Below, piece after piece: positions 20,965 through 31,735 of a DNA stretch of 64,000 bases. The notes beneath the pieces are model-generated. The model saw only the letters and a list, made by a program, of their open reading frames with translations. It did no database searches and was not told where the DNA came from. The translations under genes and the position numbers were made by a program. Position 1 is the first letter of the stretch, and each line of letters starts with the position of its first letter. The DNA comes from Coccinella septempunctata (taxonomy: Eukaryota > Arthropoda > Insecta > Coleoptera > Coccinellidae): assembly GCF_907165205.1 (NCBI RefSeq), contig NC_058196.1:10892501-10956500 (forward strand), given 5' to 3'.

Positions 20965-22303
20965 TGTAACGGGGTTTTTCTCGGTGTACTCGAGCGCCAG
21001 CTATTCTTTAAGGGAGAATAGCAAACCTACCCTGGCAGCTACTAGCCGGAGACAGGGCTCCCTGGTGTCTAGGGTGTTAGCGACGCACAATGATAGGCAG
21101 AATCAACGTATACAACTTTTATTTTCGTAAAAGGGGAACACAAATGGCACTACTACAAAATTTTCACAGTGATTCGAAATCGGTTTGATTTACAGGGGCA
21201 AGACGGACGGAATAACACGGGATCCGATCTCAAACGTTATACGGGGGTTAACGGACTTGTTCGCCAGCCAGAACCTGAGACGTACACTTGACGGACAGAT
21301 ATCGGACCTCAGCCAGGTTAGGGGATGAAAGACGGCACAGATTCACAACAGCTCACCCCTAGTTGCGCTCTTCGCCCCCTGAGTATCCACGCCAGCGGGG
21401 TTCTTCGATAGCAACTGTGAGCGTCGAAACAACGGGGAAGGAAAGAGGGTTGGTCACTCCAAAGTGCCTCCGCACCCCCTGAGTATCCACGCCAGCGGGG
21501 TGCTTTAGCAATAGGGGTGGAACTTAACCCGGGTTAGGAAGGGATAAAGGAAGGTTTTCTGCCACTCCAAAGTGCCTCCGCACCCCCTGAGTACGCCAGC
21601 GGGGTGCTTTAGCAGTAGGGGTGGAACTGAAACCGGGGTAGGAAGGGTTGAAGAGAGGCTGAAGTTCCAATATAAAAGAAAATAACGACGTGTCGTCTTA
21701 CCTTTGGCTTGGCCACTTGCACTCACAAGAGAAAAGAAAGAACAGTAGAGAAAAAAAAATAACTTAAAAAAAAACTTCTTCTAAAATTTCCCCGAAAAGA
21801 AAACCAAAACAAAATTGGTGAATTCTCCAAAATCCTCGGCGGCTTATCGGTAGTCAAAACTAATCACGGGAAAATCGCAAGACGGCAGCAAGTTAATCGT
21901 AAGTCGGCAGTAAGTTAATCATAAGTGAAGTGGCCTGCGGGGGAACATCTGATTTTATACCCACAGGGGGGGTGCGGAAATCAGATGTGCCCGACAGTCG
22001 AAATTCGGTAATTTTGCGTCGATGAAAACGTCTTAATTTCGACTTATCTGTGCTAGCGAACAAGAAAACTCGGTTATCTTCCAATTCAGGATGTTTTATA
22101 CGGTGCGACATCGTTTTTAGGGAATAAAAACGGAATAAAAACGGTACGGTATGTTTACAATTCCGAACGATGTCGGAATCCTGAATTGGAAATTCGAAAA
22201 GATTTCTCGGAAAATTAATTCAAAATAAAATTATTTAAAAATGAAAACTAAAATAATTATTCTAAAATGAGGGGGTAGGTTTGAAAACTACCCTCTCGTT
22301 ACA
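20965..22303 (-). repeat. Gypsy 5-prime LTR
   Basis: 1339 bp, TG...CA, near-identical partner of 10845-12185. As the upstream LTR on the minus strand it should hold the promoter and start site. The primer site is adjacent on its inner side and the CTTT target duplication on its outer side (22304-22307). Confidence 0.95.
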
Positions 22304-22307
22304 CTTT

Positions 22308-22695
22308 GTTTATATGTTATAATAGTTATAATAAATAAACACAAGGTATTCATGTTCATGAGTAAATTTTACCTTTGCATATATTTTTTTTATTCTTTCT
22401 TTTTGTGGATGTTTTTTTGAATGTGAGTTATTTATTTTTCATTTCTTAGTAAATGAAATACTCGAATTAATTAGTGAAAGGATGAATAAAGTTAATTTTT
22501 TCTATTTTAATATGACCTTTTTATAGCCTAAAAAAAAGCAAAACCGTGATCGAAGCATTGCTAAGGTAGAAGTTGTTTATTTATGCGTTCCTTCAACTGA
22601 TAATTCGCATCATCTACGAGAGAGTTTTTAATGGATATAAAACGTATATGAAGAGGCCGCTTACGAATAGATAAAATAGAAGGAATTTGTGATGA
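22308..22695. other. Non-coding AT-rich sequence
   Basis: Nothing recognised. It lies between the Gypsy element and the BEL-like remnant. Confidence 0.4.
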
Positions 22696-23235
22696 GAAAG
22701 GAAGTTATTTGTCCCGGTTAGTGAATAATCTTGACACTAGTCTAAAGTCACTAGAAGTTCTTGGCGTATCAACAAATACTTACGCATATATGCTGTTTCC
22801 TTTGGTAGAATCTACATTACCACCTGAAATTTTAAGAGGATGGGAAAGCATAACTAATAAACAGATTGAGAGGCGTTCAATGAAGCTAAAATGGAATTTT
22901 AAAAAGCAGAAGTGGCAAGTGAAGAAACTATCAAGTTGGCGAAGGCAGGTTTAGGGTTGGGGACTAGACGGTCAGAACTAAAGGAAGAAAAGGAAGAGGC
23001 AGCATCAGCTGAGGACCCCAATAAATTGACAACTCTTACACCATTAATGTTCATATAGCCTGCAGGGGACAATAGTGTAGCTGACGTCAATGCATATCTA
23101 TTGAGAAGAGAAAGTCGCTTTCTTCTTTCTGTAAGAAAAACTTTGCGAGGACGTTTTCGAAAAGTGTACCTAATTATCGCTGTTGGCCATATTTGTATCA
23201 AATGAGACCAGGGGGGGTAGTGAGTCAAAAGATGA
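22696..23235 (+). pseudogene. BEL/Pao-type gag remnant
   Basis: The frame 22709-22954 gives LVNNLDTSLKSLEVLGV, then YAYMLFPLVESTLPPEILRGW, the conserved gag (DUF1759-like) block of BEL/Pao elements. It continues with charged helix and then, across frameshifts, a degraded Cys-rich region near 23040-23210 where the knuckles would be. No LTR or pol was found beside it. Confidence 0.5.
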
Positions 23236-23785
23236 ATGGTTTACTGAGGTTGAAATGTTTCGAGCCAGAATCTTGAGGTTTGGTAGAAAAATGAAACCAA
23301 AGAAAATTTTATATTAGTATATTCAATTCCAAATTTTTTTTTCTGGTCGGTAGGATGTAGTTCTTATCATATTCATTCTGTGATTTTGTTGTGAATATAG
23401 AAATAGATATGATTTAGAGATGAGACGACATCGGTTCGTATTTTTCTTCTTATGTTTTAAGAAAAAATAATTGAAAAGTTATAACAAAAAAGTGTTTCAC
23501 TACGGTTCCAGAATATTTCATTTGCATCGAAGTGAGTCAAGTACTTTTTAGCGTTGCAAAAGCAACACGTAGTTTCATAAAATATAGCATGCAGAAGGAA
23601 GACCTGAATGCAGCAATTGTATTATATCCAGACATTTTCAATCCTATTTGTAAATTTGCAAAAATATTCGAAATGTCACTGTCAGTCTCGAATCAAAATG
23701 CAGGATTTCGTTCGAAACAATTCCAAGATGATGTTATTACGATGAAATAGTGAATATTACCTATCCGGTAAGAAATAGAATATTA
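23236..23785. other. Non-coding; short unrecognised open frame
   Basis: A 72-codon plus-strand frame (23532-23750, MSQVLFSVAKATRSFIKY) has ordinary composition but no motif I recognise, and no start or splice context that supports a gene. Confidence 0.3.
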
Positions 23786-23789
23786 TTGG

Positions 23790-24180
23790 TGCTACGGAGG
23801 AAGTATGGAGGGTTTGGGAAAGCAAGGGAAGAAAGCCAAGAAAGCGAAAACATAGGAAAAGCAGTGAAAGTGAACAGGAAAAGTGAAAGCAGAAAGGGGT
23901 AAGAGCAGGGTCAAAAGTGATGAGAAAAAGACGAACGAGAAAGGAATGCTGAAGTAGGGAAATAGAAAAGGTAATGAACAAGGGGAAGAACAGAGGGGAA
24001 AATAGTAGAAAGCAAAGGGAGGTAAGAGGAAGGTGAAGTGGAATTAAGATATATCTGGAAAACGAATAAACAAATGAAAGAAGGATAAAGAGAAAGAATA
24101 ATGACTAGATGAAGCAGAAGCCGGAAAGCAAGAAGAAGGATAATAGAGTGGGAAGGAGAGAGAGGGAGGATTATTATGGA
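23790..24180 (+). repeat. Polypurine-rich stretch
   Basis: About 390 bases in which the plus strand is very largely A and G (GGGAAAG, GAAGAAAG and GAGAAAG blocks). It produces artefactual Ser/Leu/Pro-rich open frames on the minus strand. Low-complexity sequence capable of triplex formation; no gene. Confidence 0.6.
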
Positions 24181-24549
24181 AATTTGCAGTAGATGAAATC
24201 CACTGATATCTGTTTTTCCATTCAAAACAATTTACTGAGAATATTGCTTTCAAGTATCAAATAATTCCAATATTATTAAACTCTAAATAAGAAACCACAT
24301 AATGAATCATTTTTGAATCGTGATTCAAAGGTCAAAAACTGTTTTAAGTAATGAATTCAAATGAGAAAAGTTTCGGAATACCAAGTGTGAATTTCAAACC
24401 ATCAATATTTCTTTATTCTACTATTTCGAAATTCTAGGAATGAAATTCTCCTTTCGAAGAAAATCTAAAAAAATATTTCGGAATATTTCTCGATACCTTC
24501 TGAAGTATTGAAACGAAACTCATCAGATTATGTCATTGACACTCAAGTG

Positions 24550-24837
24550 TCAAATAGTCAAAATATGCAGTTCCCTGATAGTCAGCAGACGCATCCATAT
24601 CAACATGCTTGTACAGTCTAAATTACAAGTGAAGCTTTTCGAGGCCGCTAAGGCCAGCGGTTGGCACATCGTCACTATAAATTTCCGTTGGTTTCCTTTG
24701 ATGGAGGCCGACAGTTCAGCGGCACACAGCGTAGCAGCATAAGCAGGCGATGCATCCACGTACACAGCGGCTTTATCGAGAGGCCTTGCCTCTCGGCACA
24801 CTGCGGCATAATATGGATGCAGCTTGAGAAATCTCAA
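24550..24837. other. Unassigned open region, both strands
   Basis: A GC-richer island than its surroundings that is open on the minus strand for 96 codons (includes AVYVDASPAYAATLCAAEL) and on the plus strand for about 70 (includes WHIVTINFRWFPLMEAD). I could not assign either frame to a family. It might be a piece of an element or a further exon; the strand is unresolved. Confidence 0.25.
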
Positions 24838-24862
24838 GTTCGTTTTTCAACATTTAACTCAC

Positions 24863-25090
24863 CGTGTTTTCCACGTCCAATCCAGGATAATTTGTTATCT
24901 GCATCACCGAGTGCTATTCTATACATTCTGTCAGAGATTTCCTGGCCATCACTAAGGGCAATATGAACAGGTCCTACTCTTCTGGATGGTGAATTTCCAA
25001 TTCTCAACTCTATTACAACCCCTTGTCTATTTCTCGGAGCAGTCATCCATTCATAATGATATTTATCAGCGGTAGAAATTAGCAGATTTT
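24863..25090 (-). CDS. Exon with Methyltransf_FA (farnesoic acid O-methyltransferase-like) domain
   Basis: Bounded on the minus strand by an acceptor (TTTTACAG) and a donor (GTGAGT). The 228-base exon encodes LLISTADKYHYEW early on and VGPVHIALSDGQEISDRMYR, IALGDADNKLSWIGRGKHG at its end. This follows the Methyltransf_FA pattern (tyrosine-rich strand, AHIALS, D-MYEI-IGGWxNxxSxIR). The domain is mostly a lectin-like or ligand-binding module in insect proteins rather than a proven methyltransferase. Phase 1 at both ends and no stop, unlike the surrounding transposon debris, so probably a host gene. Confidence 0.6.
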
Positions 25091-25172
25091 CTGTAAAATG
25101 TCAAAATTCTGATAATCAAATTTTGGGATTTCATGAATTTGTAGCAGAGCATTCTCATCCTAAAAATCTCAC

Positions 25173-25328
25173 CATTTGCACAAAAGTAAGCACTCTCAGT
25201 GTCAGTTTGAACTAATCCTTCTGGATGAACGTTGACAGTAGCTGATCTAATTACCGCGCCAGTGATTGTAGTATTCACAGATCTTGCAGAACCTTCGCAT
25301 GAGGAACTCGTGTAGCCGTTGATCTCGA
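25173..25328 (-). CDS. Upstream exon of the same Methyltransf_FA-like gene
   Basis: 156 bases, acceptor TTTTTTTCAG and donor GTGAGA on the minus strand, encoding EINGYTSSSCEGSARSV, SATVNVHPEGLV and ESAYFCANG. The last base plus the next exon make an in-frame GAA codon, and the phases agree (phase 1 both sides), which supports the pair. The spliced intron is 82 bases, short but normal for insects. Other exons were not found in the window. Confidence 0.55.
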
Positions 25329-26422
25329 CTGAAAAAAATTAACATTTGCATTAAACAGACCATTTCGTATCATCGTGATAATTCATTTGTGGGGTTACCA
25401 ATCTGGAAATGAATTATTTTCCCAGAATTTTATCGAGTTCTATCGACTTGAAAATGAGTACTTGACATTAAAATAAACTTCTGAATCCTCTCAAAAATTC
25501 TGAGCGTGGCTTGACACGTAGTTTCCGAGTCGAAAAGTTTAATGATATTTTTTTTACGTTTATATACTCCTACATATGTCTTTCTATCGGTAGCCAAGAG
25601 TTTTCTCATACAGCTGAACTGAAAAATTCACCATGTACATACATGGTTGTGCATGTAGACGTCTTTGTCTCTGCTCTTCGTTTAGGTAGTGAATTCGGTG
25701 GTTAGAAGTTGATAAATTTAATCGAGTTTTTTCAGCGGAATGCCAACTATACGAGGTATGAATATTCACATAGTTTATTGAAAATTATGCCTTCTCTACT
25801 TGTGATTTTTTTCGAGTAGTAGTGGTTCTTTGCTTCCGTTGTTGTTTTCATTTCTCCTACTATTACGCAGCGCCTGTGCGAATTCCCCCGCTTACAGTGT
25901 TCGTTCAATGACGCGGTACTCGATGCACCGCTTAGGATAACCAGTTCTTATACTGAGTTGGAGGAGGAATATAGCATGATTCAAATTGATTCGCGCTCAG
26001 ATAACGAAATATCGCCGAGGATTAAACTTCACACATTCATTTGTGGTTTCTGATAAAAGAAAATCCTAATATTATTTCTCCGTATACTATACGATTTTTA
26101 GACTGTATTTTGTTTCCCCTTTTCACCTTTGTTGGAATACCTTACTTAACCCTGGCCTTCCTGTCTTTGTTGAGGTTGAAGTCTCCCTGAACGGCCACAG
26201 TGGAGTGAAGACTTGTGTCCCTTGTTCAGTTTTTCCTTCATTACAAACCAACTAACGGGGGGAAGAGAAAAATTACTGAGGATATAACAATTATCAACGT
26301 TTGGCGTTCTGATATCCTATGTTGTGATTGCTCTTTTTTCTTCTCGCCTTTTGGAACTTCAGATTCGGTAAATAATACATCTTATAGTTATTTCAATTTC
26401 TGAGAGAGGAGGGGGAGAGAAC
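25329..26422. other. Non-coding; intron or intergenic sequence and ORF1 5-prime flank
   Basis: No further exon of the Methyltransf_FA-like gene was identified. Around 26150-26420 the sequence leads into the non-LTR ORF1 and may be its 5-prime UTR. Confidence 0.35.
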
Positions 26423-27093
26423 TTGATGATGCCGAACGATGAAATAGAGGAGGTCACGCTTGGGAAACTCTTAGAGGAAATCCGTGATAGCAAACAGGAG
26501 GTAAAAGCTAGCATTTCCGCATCAGATTCGAGATTATGTTTAGATATACAAACATTAAAAAAAAAACGGATTTCTGGAGGAGGAGAATGCACTGTTAAGG
26601 AGCAGACTGGAAGAAATGGAACGCTTGAGCAGGAAAAAAAATCTGATGATTTTCGGTCTTCGAGTTAGGTCTGAGTTGAATGCTGAGGTTATCTGTGAAG
26701 GGATAAACCGTCTATTGGGCATACGAATCGAATTATCGGAGGTTAGTGACTGTTACAGTCTTGGCAATAAGGAAAATAGCCCTATCAAAATGGAGTTTGT
26801 TTTATATCGGACCAAAAAACTCATTATTGCACACGTTAAGCGGCTCAAGGGCACGGAAATAACATTATCAAACGATTTGACACCTCAACAGCGTATGGAA
26901 AATGAAAAATTAAGGTGGTTTTTGAGAAAGGCCAGAGCAATCAGAAAAGTCATACATAAAAGGAAATAAACTTGTTATTGGAGGTAGTGTATACGGGTTA
27001 GAGGACTCGGACTGTTCGGAGGGGGAGAGTGGACTGAACAGCGCTCCGATTACACCCACAACTGAGTGCTCTGTGGGCACAATGGAATTTTAA
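26423..27093 (+). pseudogene. Non-LTR retrotransposon ORF1, L1-ORF1-like RNA-binding protein
   Basis: Begins MMPNDEIEEVTLGKLLEEI, a charged coiled coil. After a frameshift near 26600 it continues MERLSRKKNLMIFGLRV, the start of the Transposase_22/RRM-like domain. EVICEGINRLLG, SEVSDCYSLGNKENSPI and NDLTPQQRMENEKLR follow. A further frameshift near 26970 gives NKLVIGGSVYGLEDSD and a stop at 27091-27093. This is the ORF1 type that accompanies RTE-like pols such as the one at 1547. No ORF2 follows; an A-rich stretch and a MITE come next. Confidence 0.65.
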
Positions 27094-27317
27094 GACGATC
27101 CATCGACCTCTGAAGAAGTCACAGATAAAATAAAATTGCCTACCCTTCACTCTATAACACATAAAAAAAAAGGTTATAAAAAAGAAGAACTCACCAAATA
27201 AAAATATTAGGGGTATGAAACTACAGCTCAAGTGTGTGGCAAATGGGAGTGGCCAACTCTAGTTGGTGAAATTGAGCAGTAAAAGAAATAATAATAAAAA
27301 AGTGAACAAAAAATATA

Positions 27318-27810
27318 CCGGGTGTCCCAGAGATTTTAGGCCAGCAGATATCTCAGTTACCTGCGGAAAAAAAATTGAAAAAAATACTTGTCGTAGGAGA
27401 CCATACGCTCTTTCATGCAGCATAGCAAAATCCACCCCCTGACAAACAACCCCTGAGAAACAACCCCTAACTTTTGTTTTTCAAATGGCACCCCCATGTT
27501 TGTTTGGCTCCAACTGACAGCTCTTTTTAATTCTCAATCAATGATATATCATAATATGTAGTTGTAAAGACAATCACTCGATAAAATTGAATTCGTTAGT
27601 GGGTACTGTTAATTGGACTGATCGAATTAGAATTTGAACATTTGAAAAACGAAAGTGAGGGGTGGTTTCTCGGGGGTTGTTTGTCAGGGGGTGGATTTTG
27701 CTATGCTGCATGAAAGAGCGTATGGTCTCCTACGACAAGTATTTTTTTCAATTTTTTTTTTCCGCAGGTAACTGAGATATTTGCTGGCCTAAAAGCTCTG
27801 GGACACCACG
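27318..27810. mobile_element. MITE with ~180-bp terminal inverted repeats
   Basis: CCGGGTGTCCCAGAGATTTT at the left and CGTGGTGTCCCAGAGCTTTT (reverse complement of the right end) start two arms that match through CCTGCGGAAAAAAAA, CATACGCTCTTTCATGCAGC and CACCCCCTGACAAACAACC, to about 180 bases in. TA (or TATA) flanks both ends at 27314-27317 and 27811-27814. Total 493 bp with a ~130-bp centre and no coding. TA duplications and CCGGGTGTCCC ends suggest a Tc1/mariner-group parent. Confidence 0.88.
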
Positions 27811-27979
27811 TATATAAACGAAAACTAAGTACAAATTTTTCATATAGGTGGAAATATAGAGAGAGAGAGAAATTAACTTCATTGATAATAATAAATCATC
27901 AAATGGCTATCGACCGAAGTCTTCCTGCCAATTACATTTATAATTTATCAATTGTATCCATTGTATATAAAAAAAAAAG

Positions 27980-28797
27980 TTATTCCAATGATATCAGATG
28001 TTCATAAATTGGTAGTGCTGGTAGTTTGGCCTTTGGTGGGCTCTCTGTGTCATATTGGTGCAGTAGTGGTGTTATTATAGTCTTATTAGTAATCCCCTTG
28101 ATGAATTTTTTGCTCTGTTCCCGCAATCTTGACAATATAGGCTCTATTTCTGTTGTTTCATACAAAAGTTGATTTGGTGGATTGTGTAACGGATTGTTAG
28201 GGTGTCTGATCTTAGTAATTTCTCTCAAGCAAGTTCTTTCAGCCACTTCGAGATTTTTGAGAGTAGTTTCAGAAGTGTTCTGAAAGATTGTATGTCCATA
28301 CTCTAGAAGGGGCCTGCATATCATTTTATATATCGTACTAGCCGTTTTCACATTGATGCCCAAATTTTTGTATGTGAGCGATCTGAAGTGTCCGGCTCTA
28401 GTGATTGCTGCTGTCTTTTGGGATTTTATGTGTGCCTTGAAGCTAAGTTTATTGTCTATGAGCATTCCTAGGTATCTGCAATTATTTGTGGGACGTATTA
28501 TGTTGTTGTCTACTTCTATATGGGAGTGGGTCCTGATTTGATGGTTGAATATTATCAGCTTTGATTTTGATGGGTTTGGACTTATACTCCAGCGTCGCAT
28601 CCATGCAACTGTCACGTCTGTAAGTTGTTGGAGTTTTTCGATACATTGCTTTGCTGTGTTATAATGGGTTATTAGTGCTGTATCGTCTGCGAATTGTAAC
28701 ATATATGCTTGCTTGTCTATGTGATGTTCTCCTGGGCTTCCATTGTCGTATATGTCATAGCAGTATAGATTGTGTAGGATTGGAGATTGTTGTGGTG
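27980..28797 (-). pseudogene. Jockey-clade reverse transcriptase, C-terminal half
   Basis: Frame open from about 28795 (PILHNLYCYDIYDNG) to a stop at 27980. It contains the catalytic box in YMLQFADDTALITHY and the Jockey C-terminal blocks WMRRWSISPNPSKSKLIIFN, YLGMLIDNKLSFKAH and YGHTIFQN. The protein ends PIYEHLISLE. 5-prime-truncated just before FADD. A short GA run at 27860-27870 lies beyond the 3-prime UTR. A related copy is at 57085-58650. Confidence 0.85.
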
Positions 28798-28857
28798 GGT
28801 GGAAATATATATGCGTAGGTATTGTGTATGTGTGAATTGTATTTGCGGAAAATAGAA

Positions 28858-31735
28858 ATGGATTGCTTTGTAAGAGATTTTCAAAATGAGGATTATGATA
28901 CCGTTGTTATCGAAGACATGAGTGAGCTGGATTCTATGAGTATACATAAAGAATTCAAAATTATGCAAATGAATATTCGTAGCATGCAGAAGAACTTCAG
29001 CGAGTTCGAAATATTTTTGCAGAATACGTCAGCTAATTTCGATATAATCGTGTTGACTGAGACTTTTCAGTTAGAGGATCCCAGAGTATTCACTCTGATC
29101 GGATACCAGCAAATATATAATGAGAGAAAAAACAACAAAAATGACGGAACTCTTGTGTATGTGAAAAATAATATTCATTTCAATCATCACACTGTTAATC
29201 TAGGAAACATAAAAGCACTGGAAGTAGATGTTCAATATCGAAGAAAGTCACTCAAAATTACAGCTATATATAGATCGCCGCATTGTAACATCGCGGACTT
29301 CAACGACGAATTGCTAAATTATCTGGACAGGGAAAAGAAATGTGTAAAACATGTTATCACAGGTAATATGAATATCAATTTATTGGCAAATGACTACTAT
29401 ACCGAAGAATATAAAAATATTCTCTGCTCCTTTGGTTTTACATCTCTAATTAATAAATACACAAGTCCAGATAGCCGAACATGCCTAGATCATTTTTTTG
29501 TTAAAGGGATGCTTCCGGAAAGTTCAACTGTAAATGGGATTATTCTGCAGAAATTGATAACGGATCACTATCCAACATTCTTATACACCAATCTGCAAAT
29601 AAGTGAAGCAATCAATGAGAAAAATCATACAAAAAGATACATCGAATATAATAAATTGAGAAATTCGCTGAAGCATGAAACTTGGCAAGATATCTATGTA
29701 TGTCAAGACATAAATGAAATAACCGGGAAATTCATTCAAACTTTGAGAAGGTATATAGAGCATTATACAACCACAATTAATATAAAAAAGAAGGAACGTA
29801 TTAGGAAAGACTGGATGACTCCTTCATTATTGAATGAAATAGATAAAAAACAAAAAATTTACAGTAAATTGAGAAAGGAGCCCGGAAACATAAAACTGAA
29901 AACTGAATACACGGAATATAAAAAACACATAAGAAAACTTATATATGGGGCTAAACAGAAATATTTTCAGAAGTGTATAAAACAAAATCAAAGTGAATCG
30001 AGAGCTTTATGGGATTGTGTCGGAAACCTAACTAATAATACAAAAATCGAAAGAAATATAAGATACATTCGTAACAATGATAATTTGATGATTGACGATG
30101 ATCAGGAAAAGTGTGAACTTTTCGAAACCTATGCTAGTAAACTGACCGAGCCGAAAAATTTCATAGAAGTAAATATTCAAAGAGATAACACCTTTTTTCT
30201 GTTTCCAACTGATTCAGTTGAAATAGAGAAGATCATAAACAGTCTCAAAACTCGAAAATCGGCTGGTTATGATGCGGAAACATTGAAAAGCATAAAAGAA
30301 GAAATATCAACCCCCCTTGCTTACATAATAAACAACTGTTTCGACAAGGGACGTTTCCCGGATATACTTAAAATGGGACTAGTGAAACCTGTGTTCAAAG
30401 GAGGTGATAAAACTCGGATTAAAAACTATAGACCGATAAGTTTAATATCAAATATCGCCAAGATCCTAGAAAAACTGATACAAGTCCGCATGGAAACATT
30501 TATTGTCAGACATCAGTTATTATCAAGGAATCAGTTCGGATTTCGCAAGGGAATATCAACGGAAGACGCGATAAAAAAGGTAACAGATATCATCTACAGT
30601 AATGTCGATAAAAATATACTATCGTTGGCAGTAGTAATAGATTTAGCGAAAGCTTTCGACACAGTCAGCTATGAAAAACTACTTGAAAAACTTGCCAATT
30701 ATGGATTCCGCGGGAAGATGTACGACCTCATTCAGAGTTACCTATCTGATCGAACTCAGATGGCATCTTTGAACGGAAAATGTAGTAAACATGGAAAACT
30801 GATCTTTGGTGTTCCGCAGGGTAAGATTTTGGGGCCCCTTTTGTTCAATCTCTACACTAACGGCTTACTCAAATTGAACAGCACAGGTGAGGTTATTGGC
30901 TTCGCAGATGATACAATAGCTCTGTATGATGGTGAAACATGGGAGGAAGTGAAGCAAGAGGCAACGGATGATTTGAAGATATTGTCGAAATGGCTTCAAT
31001 TGAATAAACTCACGGTAAACTCCGAGAAGACCAAGTACCTAACATTCTCCTCAAACGAAACAGGGCAGCCAAATCTGGGAGTTCTACAGATAAATAATAA
31101 ATTGCACATTCCAGCCACGCAATCCACAAAATATCTGGGCATTTTCATCGATCAGCATCTAAAATGGGATGAACATATGTCTTGCCTTACAAAAAAACTA
31201 AGAGGAATTCTATATAGATTCAGTTATATATGAAAATCAATAAGTTCTGTGAAACACATTCCTATTCTTCACTCTGCGTTGGTCCAATCACAGCTGTCAT
31301 ATGGGGTAATGGGATGTGGTGGTGTTTTTGATGTGCACAAAAAAAGTGTTGACATTATTCAGAAGTGTATTCTGAAAATAATGTATGGAAAAAAATTACA
31401 TTTCCAAGTTCCACCATCTACGAGATTTCTAAAGCACTAGATGTTAGACAGATATATGCCCAACAAATAATTTTGAAGGTTTAGCAGAATAAAATACCAG
31501 TGAGACTAAAGGAACACAAATACACTACTAGAGCAAAATAAATAAATTATGAAACAATAAGAGTTACGAAGAGAATTGGTCAGAGATGTAGTTCATATAT
31601 TGCTTCAAGAATTTACTCCATTGTGCTGAAGACGTTGAGGGAGACCCGAAATGAAACAAAATTCAAAAAAGGAAGAAAAGTATGGCTGGCTGGGGGAGAC
31701 CGAGCTAGGATCCATAAAATGATAAACTCGAATTA
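28858..31735 (+). pseudogene. CR1-like ORF2: AP endonuclease and reverse transcriptase
   Basis: Starts MDCFVRDFQNEDYD. Endonuclease: MQMNIRSMQKNF, VLTETF, YRSPHCNIADF, TGNMNINLL (with Asn where GDFN is usual) and ITDHYPTF. Reverse transcriptase: NYRPISLISNIAKILE, NQFGFRKGISTEDAI, VIDLAKAFDTVSYEKL, VPQGKILGPLLFNLY and the catalytic GFADDTIALYD. A stop (TGA) at 31231-31233 interrupts, the frame continues to about 31415, and after one further shift the C-terminal end KGRKVWLAGGDRARIHKMI is readable to about 31735. More than 790 codons are uninterrupted. A different family from the element at 3927-8330. Confidence 0.88.

Larger units (their letters stand above)
10845..22303 (-). mobile_element. 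Ty3/Gypsy LTR retrotransposon, complete, ~11.5 kb including a nested RTE
   Basis: Two near-identical LTRs in direct orientation (10845-12185 and 20965-22303), both TGTAAC...GTTACA, flanked by a 4-bp CTTT duplication (10841-10844 and 22304-22307). On the minus strand the order is LTR, tRNA-Lys-type primer site, long leader, gag (19998-18118), pol as protease, reverse transcriptase, RNase H, integrase (18241-13542), a 1.35-kb non-coding stretch, polypurine tract and LTR. The protease-RT-RH-IN order defines Ty3/Gypsy. Long LTRs and a tRNA-Lys primer site recall Osvaldo/Ulysses-like elements; that placement is inference. Breaks: one stop in gag, one in pol, one frameshift in integrase and the RTE insertion. 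Confidence 0.93.

Noticed and set aside
23757..24253. Overlapping minus-strand open frames of 69-104 codons
   Set aside because: They are translations of a polypurine stretch (Ser/Leu/Pro-rich) with no conserved motif.
24550..24837. Possible third exon of the Methyltransf_FA-like gene
   Set aside because: The intron to the preceding exon would be under 35 bases, and the translated sequence does not continue the domain; kept only as an unassigned island.
27998..28560. Plus-strand open frames opposite Jockey pol
   Set aside because: Antisense shadows of the conserved minus-strand reverse transcriptase; the same holds at 57085-57777.
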